DNA of 64,000 nucleotides. It comes from Chloroflexota bacterium. Its GTDB lineage: Bacteria; Chloroflexota; Anaerolineae; Anaerolineales; Anaerolineaceae. Below are positions 45,989 to 55,891 of this stretch, in pieces. The translations under genes and the position numbers were made by a program. Each line of letters opens with the position of its first letter. The stretch's first letter is position 1. The stretch is taken from assembly GCA_012798455.1 (NCBI GenBank), contig JAAZNC010000104.1:1-64000 (forward strand), given 5' to 3'. A model generated the notes under the pieces. That model was not told the origin of the DNA. It was given only the letters and a program-made list of their open reading frames with translations, and made no database searches.

Positions 45989-46971
45989 GAATTATTCTTG
46001 CGTGTATAAATCAAATATGCCAGATAGATGGGGTAATTATATACTCTATCCCATGCACCCATCGAACGCATGATCTCTCCACCAAAACCACGTTTGAAGC
46101 GATACACACCCCACAGCCCATCACTGCGACTGGTAAAATCGCGCTCTAAAACATCCTCCGGCACATCGGGGATACCCCACAGATCATACTCTTCACAATT
46201 TTGTTGTTTAGCCCAGTGCATGGCAGCCCACTGCACCAGATAGGTAGGCATGCGGTTGCGCTCAACCTCATTCGAAGCGCCGTAAAAATACCAGGCGCGT
46301 TTCCCTTTTCGGAATGCCATCACCCCCGCCAGCGGTTCATTCTGATAATAAGCGATAAACAAGGCACATGCATCCTCTTTGGAGAAAAGATCATAGGCAC
46401 GCCGGTAGTAAGTATCGGCATGAATACCAAATTCATCCCGTTCGCCGGTGGCGTGCATCAATTCATTGAAAATATCCACACGATCATCCCGGCGGATGTG
46501 AACCTCTTTCTTCTCCGCCAGACGAATGTTGTAGCGTGTTTTTTGTTTCATGCGTCGCAGCCATTCTTCTTCCTCTCCGAGCAATGAGATAACCACCGTT
46601 TGGCACGGCTGTACGCAATGCGGGCTTTTTTTGAAACCAGCCAGTTTCGAAATGATTGCAAACCGATCTTTTTCCCAGCTATCTGGTTCCACTTTCAAGA
46701 AAGCCACATGATGCTGTTTGCAAAAACCATCCAAGTAATTCCACAATTCCTGCCAGTTCTCTCCGACCGGACCTTTGGGAATATACGCCAGGTTGAAACC
46801 AAAGATGACCTTCTTCAGCAGCACCAGAGCACCAGTGTCATTCCCAACGACATAATGTGGGGTCCAACCATTTTCCTCTTTCAAAGCTCCCCATTGGGCA
46901 GTCTGCAAGAGATGCGATTCAGGAAACTGCAGCAAAAATTGCTGCCATTCGGCGGGGCTGACCAACTTCAT
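45985..46971 (-). CDS. FemAB/FemX-like aminoacyltransferase (copy 2)
   Basis: The 328-residue protein shares the plan of copy 1: SHLLQTAQWGALKEENGW, MKQKTRYNIRLAEKKEVHI, AWYFYGASNEVERNRMPTYLVQWAAM and YDLWGIPD. The two copies are clearly paralogous yet differ through most of their length, which suggests different amino acid or acceptor use. It overlaps the CapD-like gene by four bases. Confidence 0.88.
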   Translation of the reverse strand: MKLVSPAEWQQFLLQFPESHLLQTAQWGALKEENGWTPHYVVGNDTGALVLLKKVIFGFNLAYIPKGPVGENWQELWNYLDGFCKQHHVAFLKVEPDSWEKDRFAIISKLAGFKKSPHCVQPCQTVVISLLGEEEEWLRRMKQKTRYNIRLAEKKEVHIRRDDRVDIFNELMHATGERDEFGIHADTYYRRAYDLFSKEDACALFIAYYQNEPLAGVMAFRKGKRAWYFYGASNEVERNRMPTYLVQWAAMHWAKQQNCEEYDLWGIPDVPEDVLERDFTSRSDGLWGVYRFKRGFGGEIMRSMGAWDRVYNYPIYLAYLIYTRKNNS

Positions 46972-48872
46972 GATTCGATCGCCGTAATATTGATGGATTG
47001 CGAGCTACGCACGGAAGCACCAGGAATAATCTGATCCAACATGGTCAATATCTCATCTTGTTTGCCATCCTGTGCCAACTTTAATAATTTATTGACCGCA
47101 TCCTGCAGCGATTTCCCGGTCAATTGATCTTGCCCTTCTTCATAGAAAACATCTGGATGAGCGGTCTTGCCAAATTTTCTGCCGTCATTCCACAGGTCTT
47201 CACGCAATTTCTCCCCTTCACGCACACCTGTGAATGCGATCTCGATATCTCGTTCCGGTTCAAGCCCGGAAAGGCGAATCAAATCTTCCGCCAGGTCTAC
47301 AATGCGTACCTGTTCACCCATGTTAAGGATAAATGTCTCCGCACCTTTGCCCATGCCGGCAGTTTGTAGCACCAGGTGGACCGCTTCAGGGATGGTCATG
47401 AAATAACGTTGCATATCGGGATGGGTCACAGTCACCGGACCGCCTTTGGCGATCTGGCGCTTGAAAAGCGGCACCACACTACCGCGGCTGCCCAGCACAT
47501 TTCCAAAGCGCACCACGGAATAGGGTTTACCGGAACGTTGTGCGGCATCAATGGTCATCATTTCTGCCACGCGCTTGGTAGCACCCATCACATTCACCGG
47601 GCGGATAGCTTTATCGGTCGAGATCAAAACAAAACGTTCTACATGATGATCAAGAGACACATCCAGTAAATTTTTCGTCCCGCCAATATTATTAAGCACG
47701 CACTCATCGACATTGGTTTCCATGAGGGGTACATGTTTATGGGCAGCTGCATGAAAAATCACATTGGGCTGTTTTTCTGTAAAAATACGATCCAGACGAT
47801 CATGATCACGCACATCTGCGATAACCGTTTGGACTTCCAGAGACGGAAATTGTTCGTTAATCTCCAGATATGCCTCGAAAATAGCATTTTCCCCATGTCC
47901 CAACATGATCAGCTGTTTGGGTTGCCAGCGAGCGATCTGGCGACATAATTCACTACCGATGGATCCTCCCGCACCGGTGACCAACACGACCTTATCATTC
48001 AGCACTTTACCAACCTGATCATCATTAGTATGAGCAGGTTGGCGGCGCAGCAGATCGGTGATATCGACATCTCGAAGTCTGGAAATACTCACCATGCCAC
48101 CGATCAATTCATACAAACCTGGCATGGTGCGGAAAGCAATATTATGTTTGCGGCATAGGTTGGATACTTCACGGATGATCTTACCGGGCGCACTCGGAAT
48201 AGCGATGATCACCTCATCCACACGTCTGAAAGAAAGCATCTTGGGTAAGTTCTTCACCTCACCTAAAACCGGCACGCCATGGATAGTTTTACCCTTCTTT
48301 TCTATATTGTCATCTAAAAATCCAACCGGATGCATATTCAGCTGCGGGTTGCGCTGTAATTCTTTTACGACCATAGCACCCGCATCTCCTGCCCCGATCA
48401 CCAGTACCCGTTTGGTGGCTTCTGCATTCTTGGAAAGTGCATTTTCCATCCGTCCTTCTGAAAATACGCGAAAAGACAGGCGCTGCCCTCCCACCAGCAG
48501 GATGGAGATCACCCAATCGATGATCAAGACCGAGCGAGGGAACGCGTAGAACGCCCATCCATACAATATGAAGAGCATCGGGATAGCTAAGATGAGCGAG
48601 GCGGTGGTAACCGCCAAAACAATCAGTTTGATCTCGGGAATGCTGGCGTATACCCACATGCGACGATAAAGTCCAAAGAAATAATAAACAAGCGGTTTAA
48701 TTACCAAGGCTAATCCCAACATCCACAACAACGAGTAGAGATAATTCTGAAAGACTGCAAATAATTCCAAACGTAAGATATAGGATGCCAGAACAGAAAC
48801 AGGGATGAGAATGAGATCCGTGATCAAAACATGCCGGTTGCGCAGTTTCAGCTTGAACTTCACGCTATACAC
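46968..48872 (-). CDS. CapD-like membrane nucleotide-sugar 4,6-dehydratase
   Basis: The 634-residue protein has four N-terminal membrane helices (within residues 15-130), a CoA-binding-like Rossmann domain starting VLVIGAGDAGAMVV, and a catalytic Rossmann domain with TGAGGSIGSELCRQ, a STDKAIRPVNVMGATKR active site and RFGNVLGSRGSVVP. The family makes 4-keto-6-deoxy sugars from UDP-GlcNAc for glycans. The start is GTG at 48872, overlapping the upstream gene by eight bases; another GTG at 48863 is possible. Confidence 0.93.
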   Translation of the reverse strand: MYSVKFKLKLRNRHVLITDLILIPVSVLASYILRLELFAVFQNYLYSLLWMLGLALVIKPLVYYFFGLYRRMWVYASIPEIKLIVLAVTTASLILAIPMLFILYGWAFYAFPRSVLIIDWVISILLVGGQRLSFRVFSEGRMENALSKNAEATKRVLVIGAGDAGAMVVKELQRNPQLNMHPVGFLDDNIEKKGKTIHGVPVLGEVKNLPKMLSFRRVDEVIIAIPSAPGKIIREVSNLCRKHNIAFRTMPGLYELIGGMVSISRLRDVDITDLLRRQPAHTNDDQVGKVLNDKVVLVTGAGGSIGSELCRQIARWQPKQLIMLGHGENAIFEAYLEINEQFPSLEVQTVIADVRDHDRLDRIFTEKQPNVIFHAAAHKHVPLMETNVDECVLNNIGGTKNLLDVSLDHHVERFVLISTDKAIRPVNVMGATKRVAEMMTIDAAQRSGKPYSVVRFGNVLGSRGSVVPLFKRQIAKGGPVTVTHPDMQRYFMTIPEAVHLVLQTAGMGKGAETFILNMGEQVRIVDLAEDLIRLSGLEPERDIEIAFTGVREGEKLREDLWNDGRKFGKTAHPDVFYEEGQDQLTGKSLQDAVNKLLKLAQDGKQDEILTMLDQIIPGASVRSSQSINITAIES

Positions 48873-50289
48873 CCCGCAATCCGACTACCTGCCCCATGGT
48901 TCTCAGAATAATCGTAATATCCAACCAGATATTGCGATGCTTGATATAAAATAGGTCATATTCCAATTTGATGGCTGATTCTTCCACATTGGAAGCATAC
49001 TGATAATTGATCTGTGCCCAACCAGTCATACCCGGTTTGACGAACAACCGTGCCCTATAAAAAGGGATCTCCTGTTCAAGCTGGTGCACAAATTCCGGGC
49101 GTTCTGCTCTGGGACCAACCATAGAGATATCCCCTTTCAAGACATTGATGAACTGTGGTAGCTCATCCAGATGGCTCTTGCGCAGGAACCGTCCCGTTTT
49201 GGTCACACGCTCATCATTTTCAACAGCCAAACGGGGTTTGCCATCTTCCTCCGCATTCTGGTGCATGGTACGAAACTTCAAAAGAGTAAAGGGTCTTCCG
49301 CTGATACCGACCCTTTCTTGCCGGTATAAAATAGGTTTCCCGCCATCCAAAAGGATGATAAAAGCCAGAATAGGAGTAAGTATCACCAAAAGGAACAAAC
49401 CAATGATAGCAACGAAAATGTCAAGGATGCGCTTCAATGTTTCGTAGCTGGAAGTAGAACGAGCATGATCGACAAATGAACGCAAGATCCAGTCATCTTC
49501 CAGCAAAAAAATCGGCACCCTACCGATCAACTCCTCGTAGAGGATTGGCATAGTGATAACTTCAATTCCATTTTCTTTGGCTTGCAGAATGGCTGCGAAC
49601 GTTTCTGCTTGCATTTCACCAGAGATCGAGAAAATCAGATCAGTGACATGTTGTTCTTGGATGACCTTTAACAAACTACGATTATTACCCAATACCGGCA
49701 GACCTTCAATATTCCTCCCCTTTTTCTGTTCATCATCATCAATAAAACCAACCAAGAAAAAAGGAGAAGGCCAGATATTCTTGATGACCTTCGCCATCGT
49801 ACAGCCAGATCGCCCCGCCCCAATGATCAATACCCGCCGTAAAAAAGTGGGGGTAGTGAAAACACTGATATAGATAAAACGCCATATTAAGGTAAACAAT
49901 GCGACTGATCCGATGAAAACCGCAACACCTCTGCGCGGAAGAGTATTCGGTTCGGCAACGAAAAAGACAAACAAATAGAGAATGGTAGCAACTGCAGTGG
50001 AAATCAAGATACCCTGGATGGTATCCCGTCGATTACCGGCTTTGCGCACGTTATACAGATCAAGCATGAGAATGATCCACATAATTGGTAGCAGGTAAAA
50101 CCAATTGGGGGGTCTCTCACGGATAAATTGTAAAGAAAAACTGATCCACTGATCTTTTTGTGCCCAGAAGTACAACGCGATCACCAACGCGATTGCACTG
50201 CAAATAGCATCACCCAACACCAAAATGAACTGGCGTTCATGGGCATTCAACAACCAGCGTCGATTTCTTGTCTTTTGTAATTCAGCCAT
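48865..50289 (-). CDS. Undecaprenyl-phosphate sugar phosphotransferase (WcaJ-like)
   Basis: The enzyme starts glycan synthesis by moving a sugar 1-phosphate onto undecaprenyl phosphate. The 474 residues have four N-terminal helices, a Rossmann-like middle (VLIIGAGRSGCTMAKVI) and the catalytic C-terminus with another helix (about 288-310), YRQERVGISGRPFTLLKFRTM, KSHLDELPQFINVLKGDISMVGPRAERPEF and KPGMTGWAQINY. It pairs naturally with the CapD-like dehydratase next to it. Confidence 0.95.
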   Translation of the reverse strand: MAELQKTRNRRWLLNAHERQFILVLGDAICSAIALVIALYFWAQKDQWISFSLQFIRERPPNWFYLLPIMWIILMLDLYNVRKAGNRRDTIQGILISTAVATILYLFVFFVAEPNTLPRRGVAVFIGSVALFTLIWRFIYISVFTTPTFLRRVLIIGAGRSGCTMAKVIKNIWPSPFFLVGFIDDDEQKKGRNIEGLPVLGNNRSLLKVIQEQHVTDLIFSISGEMQAETFAAILQAKENGIEVITMPILYEELIGRVPIFLLEDDWILRSFVDHARSTSSYETLKRILDIFVAIIGLFLLVILTPILAFIILLDGGKPILYRQERVGISGRPFTLLKFRTMHQNAEEDGKPRLAVENDERVTKTGRFLRKSHLDELPQFINVLKGDISMVGPRAERPEFVHQLEQEIPFYRARLFVKPGMTGWAQINYQYASNVEESAIKLEYDLFYIKHRNIWLDITIILRTMGQVVGLRGV

Positions 50290-50311
50290 TTCGAATATAT
50301 ATTGTACTCAA

Positions 50312-51316
50312 TTATTTCTTTAAAATGGCACTAAAGAGAAAACCCGCTCCCCATGAAAAATGCATACACATCATTGCCACGGGCAGGTATAAAATGTGTG
50401 CCAGATCCTTTTGCTTAACAGCTTCTTTGATCCCGGCTCCCAACAAGGCCAATAGATAAAGCGCCAATACACCCAGATATAAATGCAGCGCTCCTTTGCT
50501 AAAAAAAGAAAAAATAATCCCAAACAGGTTACCAATCACAAATAGCGGAGGCAGCGCCTGACGCCAGCGCAAGGTGTGCGGATAACGTTTCAACATCTGA
50601 AATTTCCAATATCCGTAGCGCCAGTATTGTTTTGCCAACTCACGTAAATTTTTACGGGCGAAATAGACACAGCGAATGGTGGGATCGAACCAGATCTTGC
50701 CGCCCTGTTTTTGAATGCGGGCATTGAATTCATAATCTTCGTTGCTCAAAAGGGTCTCATCAAATGCACCGACTGCAAAGAACAGGTCACGCCGGAAAGA
50801 ACCAAAAGGCACCGTATCGACTTCTCCACTTTTATTGGAATAACGGTAGCGGGCATCTCCCACCGCCAGACGATTAGCGGCAGCCGCAGCAATGGCACGT
50901 GCCATGGGTGTTTGATTACCCGGTTTGATCTCCCATACCCCTCCGACGTTCGCACCTTTCCCCTGTTCCAGATCCTGCAAGCAAGTAGCCACATAATCAG
51001 GATAAGGCACGGAATGGGCATCCATTCTCACCAGATATTCTCCACTGGTGGCATTGGCTGCTACGTTTACAGCAGCAGGAATAGTGCGTTTGGGATTATC
51101 CACTACTTTAATCGCGAGCTGTGGATAGGTTTTCTGGAATTCGGCGATCTTTTGCCGAGTCGCATCTTGAGAATGCGCATCGGCAATCACCACTTCCATT
51201 TTTTCAACTGGAAAATTTTGCTTCAATATGGCATGCAATAAGAGCTGGATCGTACCTTCTTCGTTATAACACGGTACGATGATAGAAACTTTATATTTAA
51301 ATGAACTCATGGACAT
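50312..51316 (-). CDS. Glycosyltransferase family 2 protein
   Basis: The 334-residue protein has an N-terminal GT-A fold with VSIIVPCYNEEGTI, the nucleotide site ADAHSQDAT, a D-x-H (MDAHS) metal motif and NEDYEFNARIQKQGG. Two to three hydrophobic helices follow from about residue 240, so it is membrane-bound. It probably extends an exopolysaccharide or teichuronic-type glycan. Its ATG shares the A of the histidine kinase stop TGATG, so the sensor and this gene are translationally coupled. Confidence 0.9.
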   Translation of the reverse strand: MSMSSFKYKVSIIVPCYNEEGTIQLLLHAILKQNFPVEKMEVVIADAHSQDATRQKIAEFQKTYPQLAIKVVDNPKRTIPAAVNVAANATSGEYLVRMDAHSVPYPDYVATCLQDLEQGKGANVGGVWEIKPGNQTPMARAIAAAAANRLAVGDARYRYSNKSGEVDTVPFGSFRRDLFFAVGAFDETLLSNEDYEFNARIQKQGGKIWFDPTIRCVYFARKNLRELAKQYWRYGYWKFQMLKRYPHTLRWRQALPPLFVIGNLFGIIFSFFSKGALHLYLGVLALYLLALLGAGIKEAVKQKDLAHILYLPVAMMCMHFSWGAGFLFSAILKK

Positions 51317-52725
51317 CAACTCTTGTTTCTGTGGATTGGAAGCTTCACTACAAACACACTTCCCTGCCCGGCATTATCTTCAACCCAAATATTTCCATAA
51401 TGGGATTGGATAATTTCTCTGGCTATAGATAATCCTAAACCAAAACCCTTCTTTTTTCCATACTTTCTTGAGGTTTCACTTTGATAAAAACGGTCAAAGA
51501 TCTTCTCGCGATCAACTTCGGGAATACCCAAACCGGTATCGGCAATTTTGATCATGATGTTTTTCGCCACCATCTCTGCTGAAATATGCACCTGCCCATT
51601 TTCTGGGGTAAATTTCAAAGCATTATCGATCAGGTTAGAAAAAACTTGTGCCAGCCGGTCACCATCGCCCATGATGACAACATCCGGAACATGATCCATT
51701 TGCATTTGAATTGACTGTTTCTCCGCTTGAATGGAGAATTTGTCCAGCATGTTTACAAGTAGGGCTTGAATGTGTACTTCACTGTGTTGGATGTTCGCCG
51801 TCCCCGCTTCCAGACGTGCCAGCGTCAGAAGATCCATCACCAGTCTATGCAAGCGGTTGGTTTCGATCAAAATGACATTGGCGGCTTTATCGATAGCTGG
51901 TTTTGATTCTACTGTTCCATCCAGGATAGCCTGCGCATATCCCTGAATAGAGGTCAGCGGGGTTTTCAATTCATGGGAGACATTCGCCACGAACTCGCGC
52001 TGTGATTGCGCACCCGCCGTGATCTTTGTGCTCATCAGATTGAACGTGCCAGCCAATTGTTGTACTTCCTTGGGTCCTTCCAGCGGGATCTCGATTAAGT
52101 CACCTTCAGCCAGTGCTTCGGCAGATTTGGTGATATGTTTAAGAGGCAAGGCGATCCAGTTACTGATCAACAAGCTGATGAAAAAGGCAAAAACCAGCAC
52201 GATGGCACCTGCTTGTAAAAGCGGGCTCATGAACTCATCTTTCACGATCGCACTGAACTGAAATACCGGTTTGATGATGGCTGTTAGAATGTAATAGTTG
52301 TCTCCGATCGAGCGAACCGTGTAGAACCAGTCTTTATTGCGCTCGCCACCTCCAAAAAGATCCACATCCGTCCCATCTTGCGCGTTGAAGTCAATCTGTT
52401 TGGCTATCAACTGCAGGGCAGCTTCGGAACCTGTGATATTCGCAACTAAAAATTGTCCATCATGGTTAAAGAGGGCAGCATTAGCATCGATATCTCTGGA
52501 TTCGTTTTGAAAAGCCAGGATGAAACGTTCGGTAGGCAGATCCACAATGGAATCCAGCCTTCTAACCAGCAGTTCAGATGACACATCAATCTGGTTGATC
52601 ACCTGCCGGTACAGAAGCGGGCTTTGCCGTAAGGCATAGATCAATCCGATCGCGCATACCGCCAGCACCATGATAACGATCAAAAAGTAGGTCAACCACA
52701 AACGAGAACGCAATGAAGTGAACAT
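51316..52725 (-). CDS. Sensor histidine kinase
   Basis: The 469-residue protein has membrane helices at about 10-31 and 170-189 around an outer sensor domain, a HAMP domain (about 190-240), the phosphoacceptor H251 in VSHELKTPLTSIQGY, and an ATPase domain with N-box NLIDNALKFTP, DTGLGIP and FGLGLSIAREI. It works with the response regulator just upstream, whose stop overlaps its ATG. The signal is unknown; the downstream genes suggest envelope control. Confidence 0.95.
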   Translation of the reverse strand: MFTSLRSRLWLTYFLIVIMVLAVCAIGLIYALRQSPLLYRQVINQIDVSSELLVRRLDSIVDLPTERFILAFQNESRDIDANAALFNHDGQFLVANITGSEAALQLIAKQIDFNAQDGTDVDLFGGGERNKDWFYTVRSIGDNYYILTAIIKPVFQFSAIVKDEFMSPLLQAGAIVLVFAFFISLLISNWIALPLKHITKSAEALAEGDLIEIPLEGPKEVQQLAGTFNLMSTKITAGAQSQREFVANVSHELKTPLTSIQGYAQAILDGTVESKPAIDKAANVILIETNRLHRLVMDLLTLARLEAGTANIQHSEVHIQALLVNMLDKFSIQAEKQSIQMQMDHVPDVVIMGDGDRLAQVFSNLIDNALKFTPENGQVHISAEMVAKNIMIKIADTGLGIPEVDREKIFDRFYQSETSRKYGKKKGFGLGLSIAREIIQSHYGNIWVEDNAGQGSVFVVKLPIHRNKS

Positions 52726-53405
52726 CAGGCAGTAAGTTTATACCCGATACCGGTGACCGTTTCAATCTTCACACCAGTACCTTCCAAGCGTCGCCGGATC
52801 TGTGCGATATGCACATCTACCGTACGGGTTTGTCCATAGAAATCAAAACCCCAGGCAATACTCAATAATTGCTCACGTGTGAAAACCCAACCCGGTTTCT
52901 GAGCCAGCACCTTCAGTACTTCGAATTCTTGTGTGCGCAACTCGATGATGCGATCCTTCCAGCGAACTTCTCGACGATCCAGATCGATCAACAGCCCACC
53001 AACCTGCAGCACACCCTGTTTATCTATGTCATGACGATCCTGGCGACGTAACACTGCTTTGACCCGTGCCACCAATTCTCGTGGGTTGAAGGGTTTGGTC
53101 ATATAATCGTCCGCCCCCAATTCAAGTCCCAGGATCTTATCAATATCATCATCACGTGCTGTCAGCATCAAAACAGGAACTTCGTTGTTTTCGTTACGAA
53201 TGGTACGGCAAACAGCAAAACCATCCATGCCGGGCAGCATGATATCCAGAATGATCAGAGCGGGATGCATGGTACGAGTATTCTTCACCGCCTCATTGCC
53301 ATCTCCAACACACTGTACAGTATAGCCTTCCTGTTCAAGATACATGCGGGCGATGTCTTGAATATTCTCTTCATCATCCACCACCAGTACCAGATCACCT
53401 GCCAT
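52725..53405 (-). CDS. OmpR/PhoB-type response regulator
   Basis: The 226-residue protein has a receiver domain with acidic pair D10-D11, phosphoacceptor D54 (LDIMLPGMDG), the switch Thr in MLTARDD and Lys in MTKPFNP, followed by a winged-helix DNA-binding domain (about 130-226) with TREQLLSIAWGFDFYGQTRTVDVHIAQIRRRL. It likely controls this operon and others. It follows the RidA gene by 14 bases. Confidence 0.96.
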   Translation of the reverse strand: MAGDLVLVVDDEENIQDIARMYLEQEGYTVQCVGDGNEAVKNTRTMHPALIILDIMLPGMDGFAVCRTIRNENNEVPVLMLTARDDDIDKILGLELGADDYMTKPFNPRELVARVKAVLRRQDRHDIDKQGVLQVGGLLIDLDRREVRWKDRIIELRTQEFEVLKVLAQKPGWVFTREQLLSIAWGFDFYGQTRTVDVHIAQIRRRLEGTGVKIETVTGIGYKLTA

Positions 53406-53419
53406 GTTGCACCTCTTGC

Positions 53420-53803
53420 TTATTCTATAAAAGCAACCGCTTCAATTTCAACCAATCCCCCTTTGGGCAAGGCTGCCACTTGTACTGCTGAGCGTGCCGG
53501 TGCATTTTCTTCGAAGAAACGCGCGTAAACCTCATTCATGGCAGCGAAATCGTCCATATTCTTTAAAAATACGGTCGTTTTTAGAACTTGTGAGATATCT
53601 GAGCCTGCGGCTTTCAACACCACACTTAAATTTTCCAGTGCTTTCTCAGTTTGAGCATGAATGCCGCCTTCTACCAGCAAGCCACTTTGAGCATCCAAAC
53701 CTAATTGACCGGCGGTAAAAACCAGGTTCCCGTGGCACACTGCCAGTGAATACGGTCCAACTGCTTTGGGAGCATTATCTGCAGAAGTGATGGTTTCTTT
53801 CAT
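53420..53803 (-). CDS. RidA-family enamine/imine deaminase
   Basis: The 127-residue protein destroys reactive 2-aminoacrylate and related imines from amino acid enzymes. It has the N-terminal [16 protein letters not shown], the Arg-containing [22 protein letters not shown] active-site end and the usual trimer-forming length. AAGGAGAAATACCTT stands before the ATG. It may head the envelope operon because only 14 bases separate it from the response regulator gene. Confidence 0.95.
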   Translation of the reverse strand: MKETITSADNAPKAVGPYSLAVCHGNLVFTAGQLGLDAQSGLLVEGGIHAQTEKALENLSVVLKAAGSDISQVLKTTVFLKNMDDFAAMNEVYARFFEENAPARSAVQVAALPKGGLVEIEAVAFIE

Positions 53804-53878
53804 AAGGTATTTCTCCTTCTTAAAATAATTTCTTTTTCATTATATGAGAAAAACGTAAAGTGCATGTAAAATATGGGC

Positions 53879-53887
53879 TGGTATAAT
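53879..53887 (+). promoter_or_regulatory. Extended -10 promoter of prfA
   Basis: TGGTATAAT carries both the TGn extension and a perfect -10 box. No good -35 hexamer is needed or seen. The start would be about 60 bases before prfA. Confidence 0.6.
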
Positions 53888-53952
53888 ACAAGAAGGATGC
53901 AAATTGGCTATCCTTTTTTTATGGAAATTTTTGCACAAGTATGTGAGGTGTT

Positions 53953-55032
53953 ATGTTATTAGAAAGTCTCGCCGCGATCGAAATGAGATACAAAGAGATC
54001 ACACAGCAGATCGAAGAAGACATGGATGACTACCAGAAAGTAGCCGAGTTATCCAAAGAGCGTGCCGATCTAGATCCCATCATCGAAAAAGGCAAACAGC
54101 TTCGTCAAGCACAAAAGAATTTGGAAGAAGCCCAGATATTGCTGGATAGCAGTGACGACGAAGAAATGCGCAATCTGGCACAAGAAGATATCCAAACTCT
54201 CGAACCACAGATTGAGGTTTTAGAGCTGGAATTGAAAGGGATGTTGGTTCCCAAAGATCCGCGAGACCAGCGCAACGTCATCATGGAGATCCGGGCAGGC
54301 ACCGGTGGTGATGAAGCCGGATTGTTCGCGGCGGACCTTTACCGCATGTATACTCGTTATGCCGATGCTAAGGGTTGGAAGATTGAGATTCTCTCGCAAA
54401 ACGAGACCGGCATCGGGGGTTTTAAAGAGATCATCTTCATGGTGAAAGGCAAAGGGGCATATTCCAAATTGAAATATGAATCAGGCGTACACCGTGTGCA
54501 ACGCATCCCCAGCACCGAATCTTCAGGGCGTATTCACACCTCAACCGTAACAGTGGCAGTGCTCGCGGAAGTAGAAGATGTGGACATTGAAGTTCCTGAT
54601 TCCGATCTGCGCATCGACGTCTATAAATCGGCTGGCGCTGGAGGGCAGAACGTGCAAAAGAACGCCACTGCCATCCGCATCACTCATCTCCCCACCGGAA
54701 TGGTAGTTGCATGCCAGGATGAACGTTCCCAACTGCAAAACCGTCTGCGCGCCATGAGCATCTTACGCGCGCGCCTGTATGAGATCGAAGAGCAAAAACG
54801 CAAAGAAGAACGTGATGCGACCCGCCTTTCTCAGGTAGGCAGTGGCGAGCGTTCTGAAAAGATCCGCACCTACAATTATCCTCAATCCCGCGTGACCGAC
54901 CACCGCGTCAACATCTCTTCACACAACCTGGCAGTGGTCATGGAAGGGAATATCGATATGTTCATCGATGAGCTGACCCTGCGGGATGAAACCGAGCGTC
55001 TATCGCTGGTCGAAGAACAGGGTGAAGAATAA
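53953..55032 (+). CDS. prfA: Peptide chain release factor 1
   Basis: RF1 ends translation at UAA and UAG. The 359 residues show the codon-reading PST motif in RIPSTESSGRIHTS and the catalytic GGQ at residues 230-232 (GAGGQNVQ), whose Gln is the methylation target of PrmC encoded next. The C-terminus RDETERLSLV is normal. GTGAGGTG precedes the ATG. Confidence 0.97.
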   Translation: MLLESLAAIEMRYKEITQQIEEDMDDYQKVAELSKERADLDPIIEKGKQLRQAQKNLEEAQILLDSSDDEEMRNLAQEDIQTLEPQIEVLELELKGMLVPKDPRDQRNVIMEIRAGTGGDEAGLFAADLYRMYTRYADAKGWKIEILSQNETGIGGFKEIIFMVKGKGAYSKLKYESGVHRVQRIPSTESSGRIHTSTVTVAVLAEVEDVDIEVPDSDLRIDVYKSAGAGGQNVQKNATAIRITHLPTGMVVACQDERSQLQNRLRAMSILRARLYEIEEQKRKEERDATRLSQVGSGERSEKIRTYNYPQSRVTDHRVNISSHNLAVVMEGNIDMFIDELTLRDETERLSLVEEQGEE

Positions 55033-55876
55033 AATCTCCATTGCAAATTGGCTAGCGCAAGCCAGGATGGCTCTTTCAGCGCATCTCCCCGGGGAAACCA
55101 GTTCTTCTTCGCTATATGCCATCCTCGAAAAACACAGCAGGCATCCCCGTGAATGGCTGATCGCCAATCAGGATGTGGACCTAGATGAAAAAATACTTCC
55201 CTTCTTAGAGCAAGATCTAAGTTCCCTCTTCCGGGGCAAACCGCTGGCATATATCCTTGGTGAATGGGATTTCTACGGTCTGCAGTTTGAAGTAAACAGC
55301 GACGTACTTATCCCCCGCCCTGAAACCGAGCTATTGGTGGAGAATGCTCTGGCATACCTTGCTTCTAAATCAGGGGGGAACCTGGCAGTCGATGTGGGCT
55401 GCGGCAGTGGTTGTATCGCCATTGCGATCACCCGGCATGCTCCGTCTGTGAAATTTCTGGCAGCAGATATCTCCCACCCTGCCCTGCAAGTGACACAACG
55501 AAACATCCGAAAATTTGATCTGGAAGATCGTATCTTCCCGGTGCAAAGCGACCTGCTTTCCGGCATCCCAACAAAATTCGATCTCATCTGTGCCAATCTG
55601 CCTTATATCCCCCATGCCGAGCTACAGGAATTAGCAGTAAGCCAATTCGAACCAGGATTGGCATTGGACGGAGGAAAGGATGGATTGTATTCAATCCGCA
55701 ACCTTTTAATGCTAGCGCCAGCATGCCTCAAGGCAGGTGGATGCATGCTGTTGGAAATGCAGTACGACCAGGGAAAAGCGCTGCAGGAACTGGCAAGTTT
55801 GCATTTTCCGCAAGCACGAGTGATAATTAAGCGCGATCTGGCACAACAAGAACGCCTGATGATCATCCAATTGTGA
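55022..55876 (+). CDS. prmC: Release factor glutamine N5-methyltransferase
   Basis: PrmC methylates the Gln of the GGQ motif in release factors with S-adenosylmethionine. The 284 residues include an N-terminal helical domain, the RGKPLAYILGEWDFYG and VLIPRPETE segments, and the SAM site VDVGCGSGCIAIAI. The catalytic tetrapeptide is N192-L-P-Y rather than the common NPPY. The start is GTG at 55022, inside the end of prfA, giving translational coupling to its substrate gene; an earlier ATG at 54986 is less likely. Confidence 0.93.
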   Translation: MKNKISIANWLAQARMALSAHLPGETSSSSLYAILEKHSRHPREWLIANQDVDLDEKILPFLEQDLSSLFRGKPLAYILGEWDFYGLQFEVNSDVLIPRPETELLVENALAYLASKSGGNLAVDVGCGSGCIAIAITRHAPSVKFLAADISHPALQVTQRNIRKFDLEDRIFPVQSDLLSGIPTKFDLICANLPYIPHAELQELAVSQFEPGLALDGGKDGLYSIRNLLMLAPACLKAGGCMLLEMQYDQGKALQELASLHFPQARVIIKRDLAQQERLMIIQL

Positions 55877-55891
55877 AGAGGAGCACCTGGT

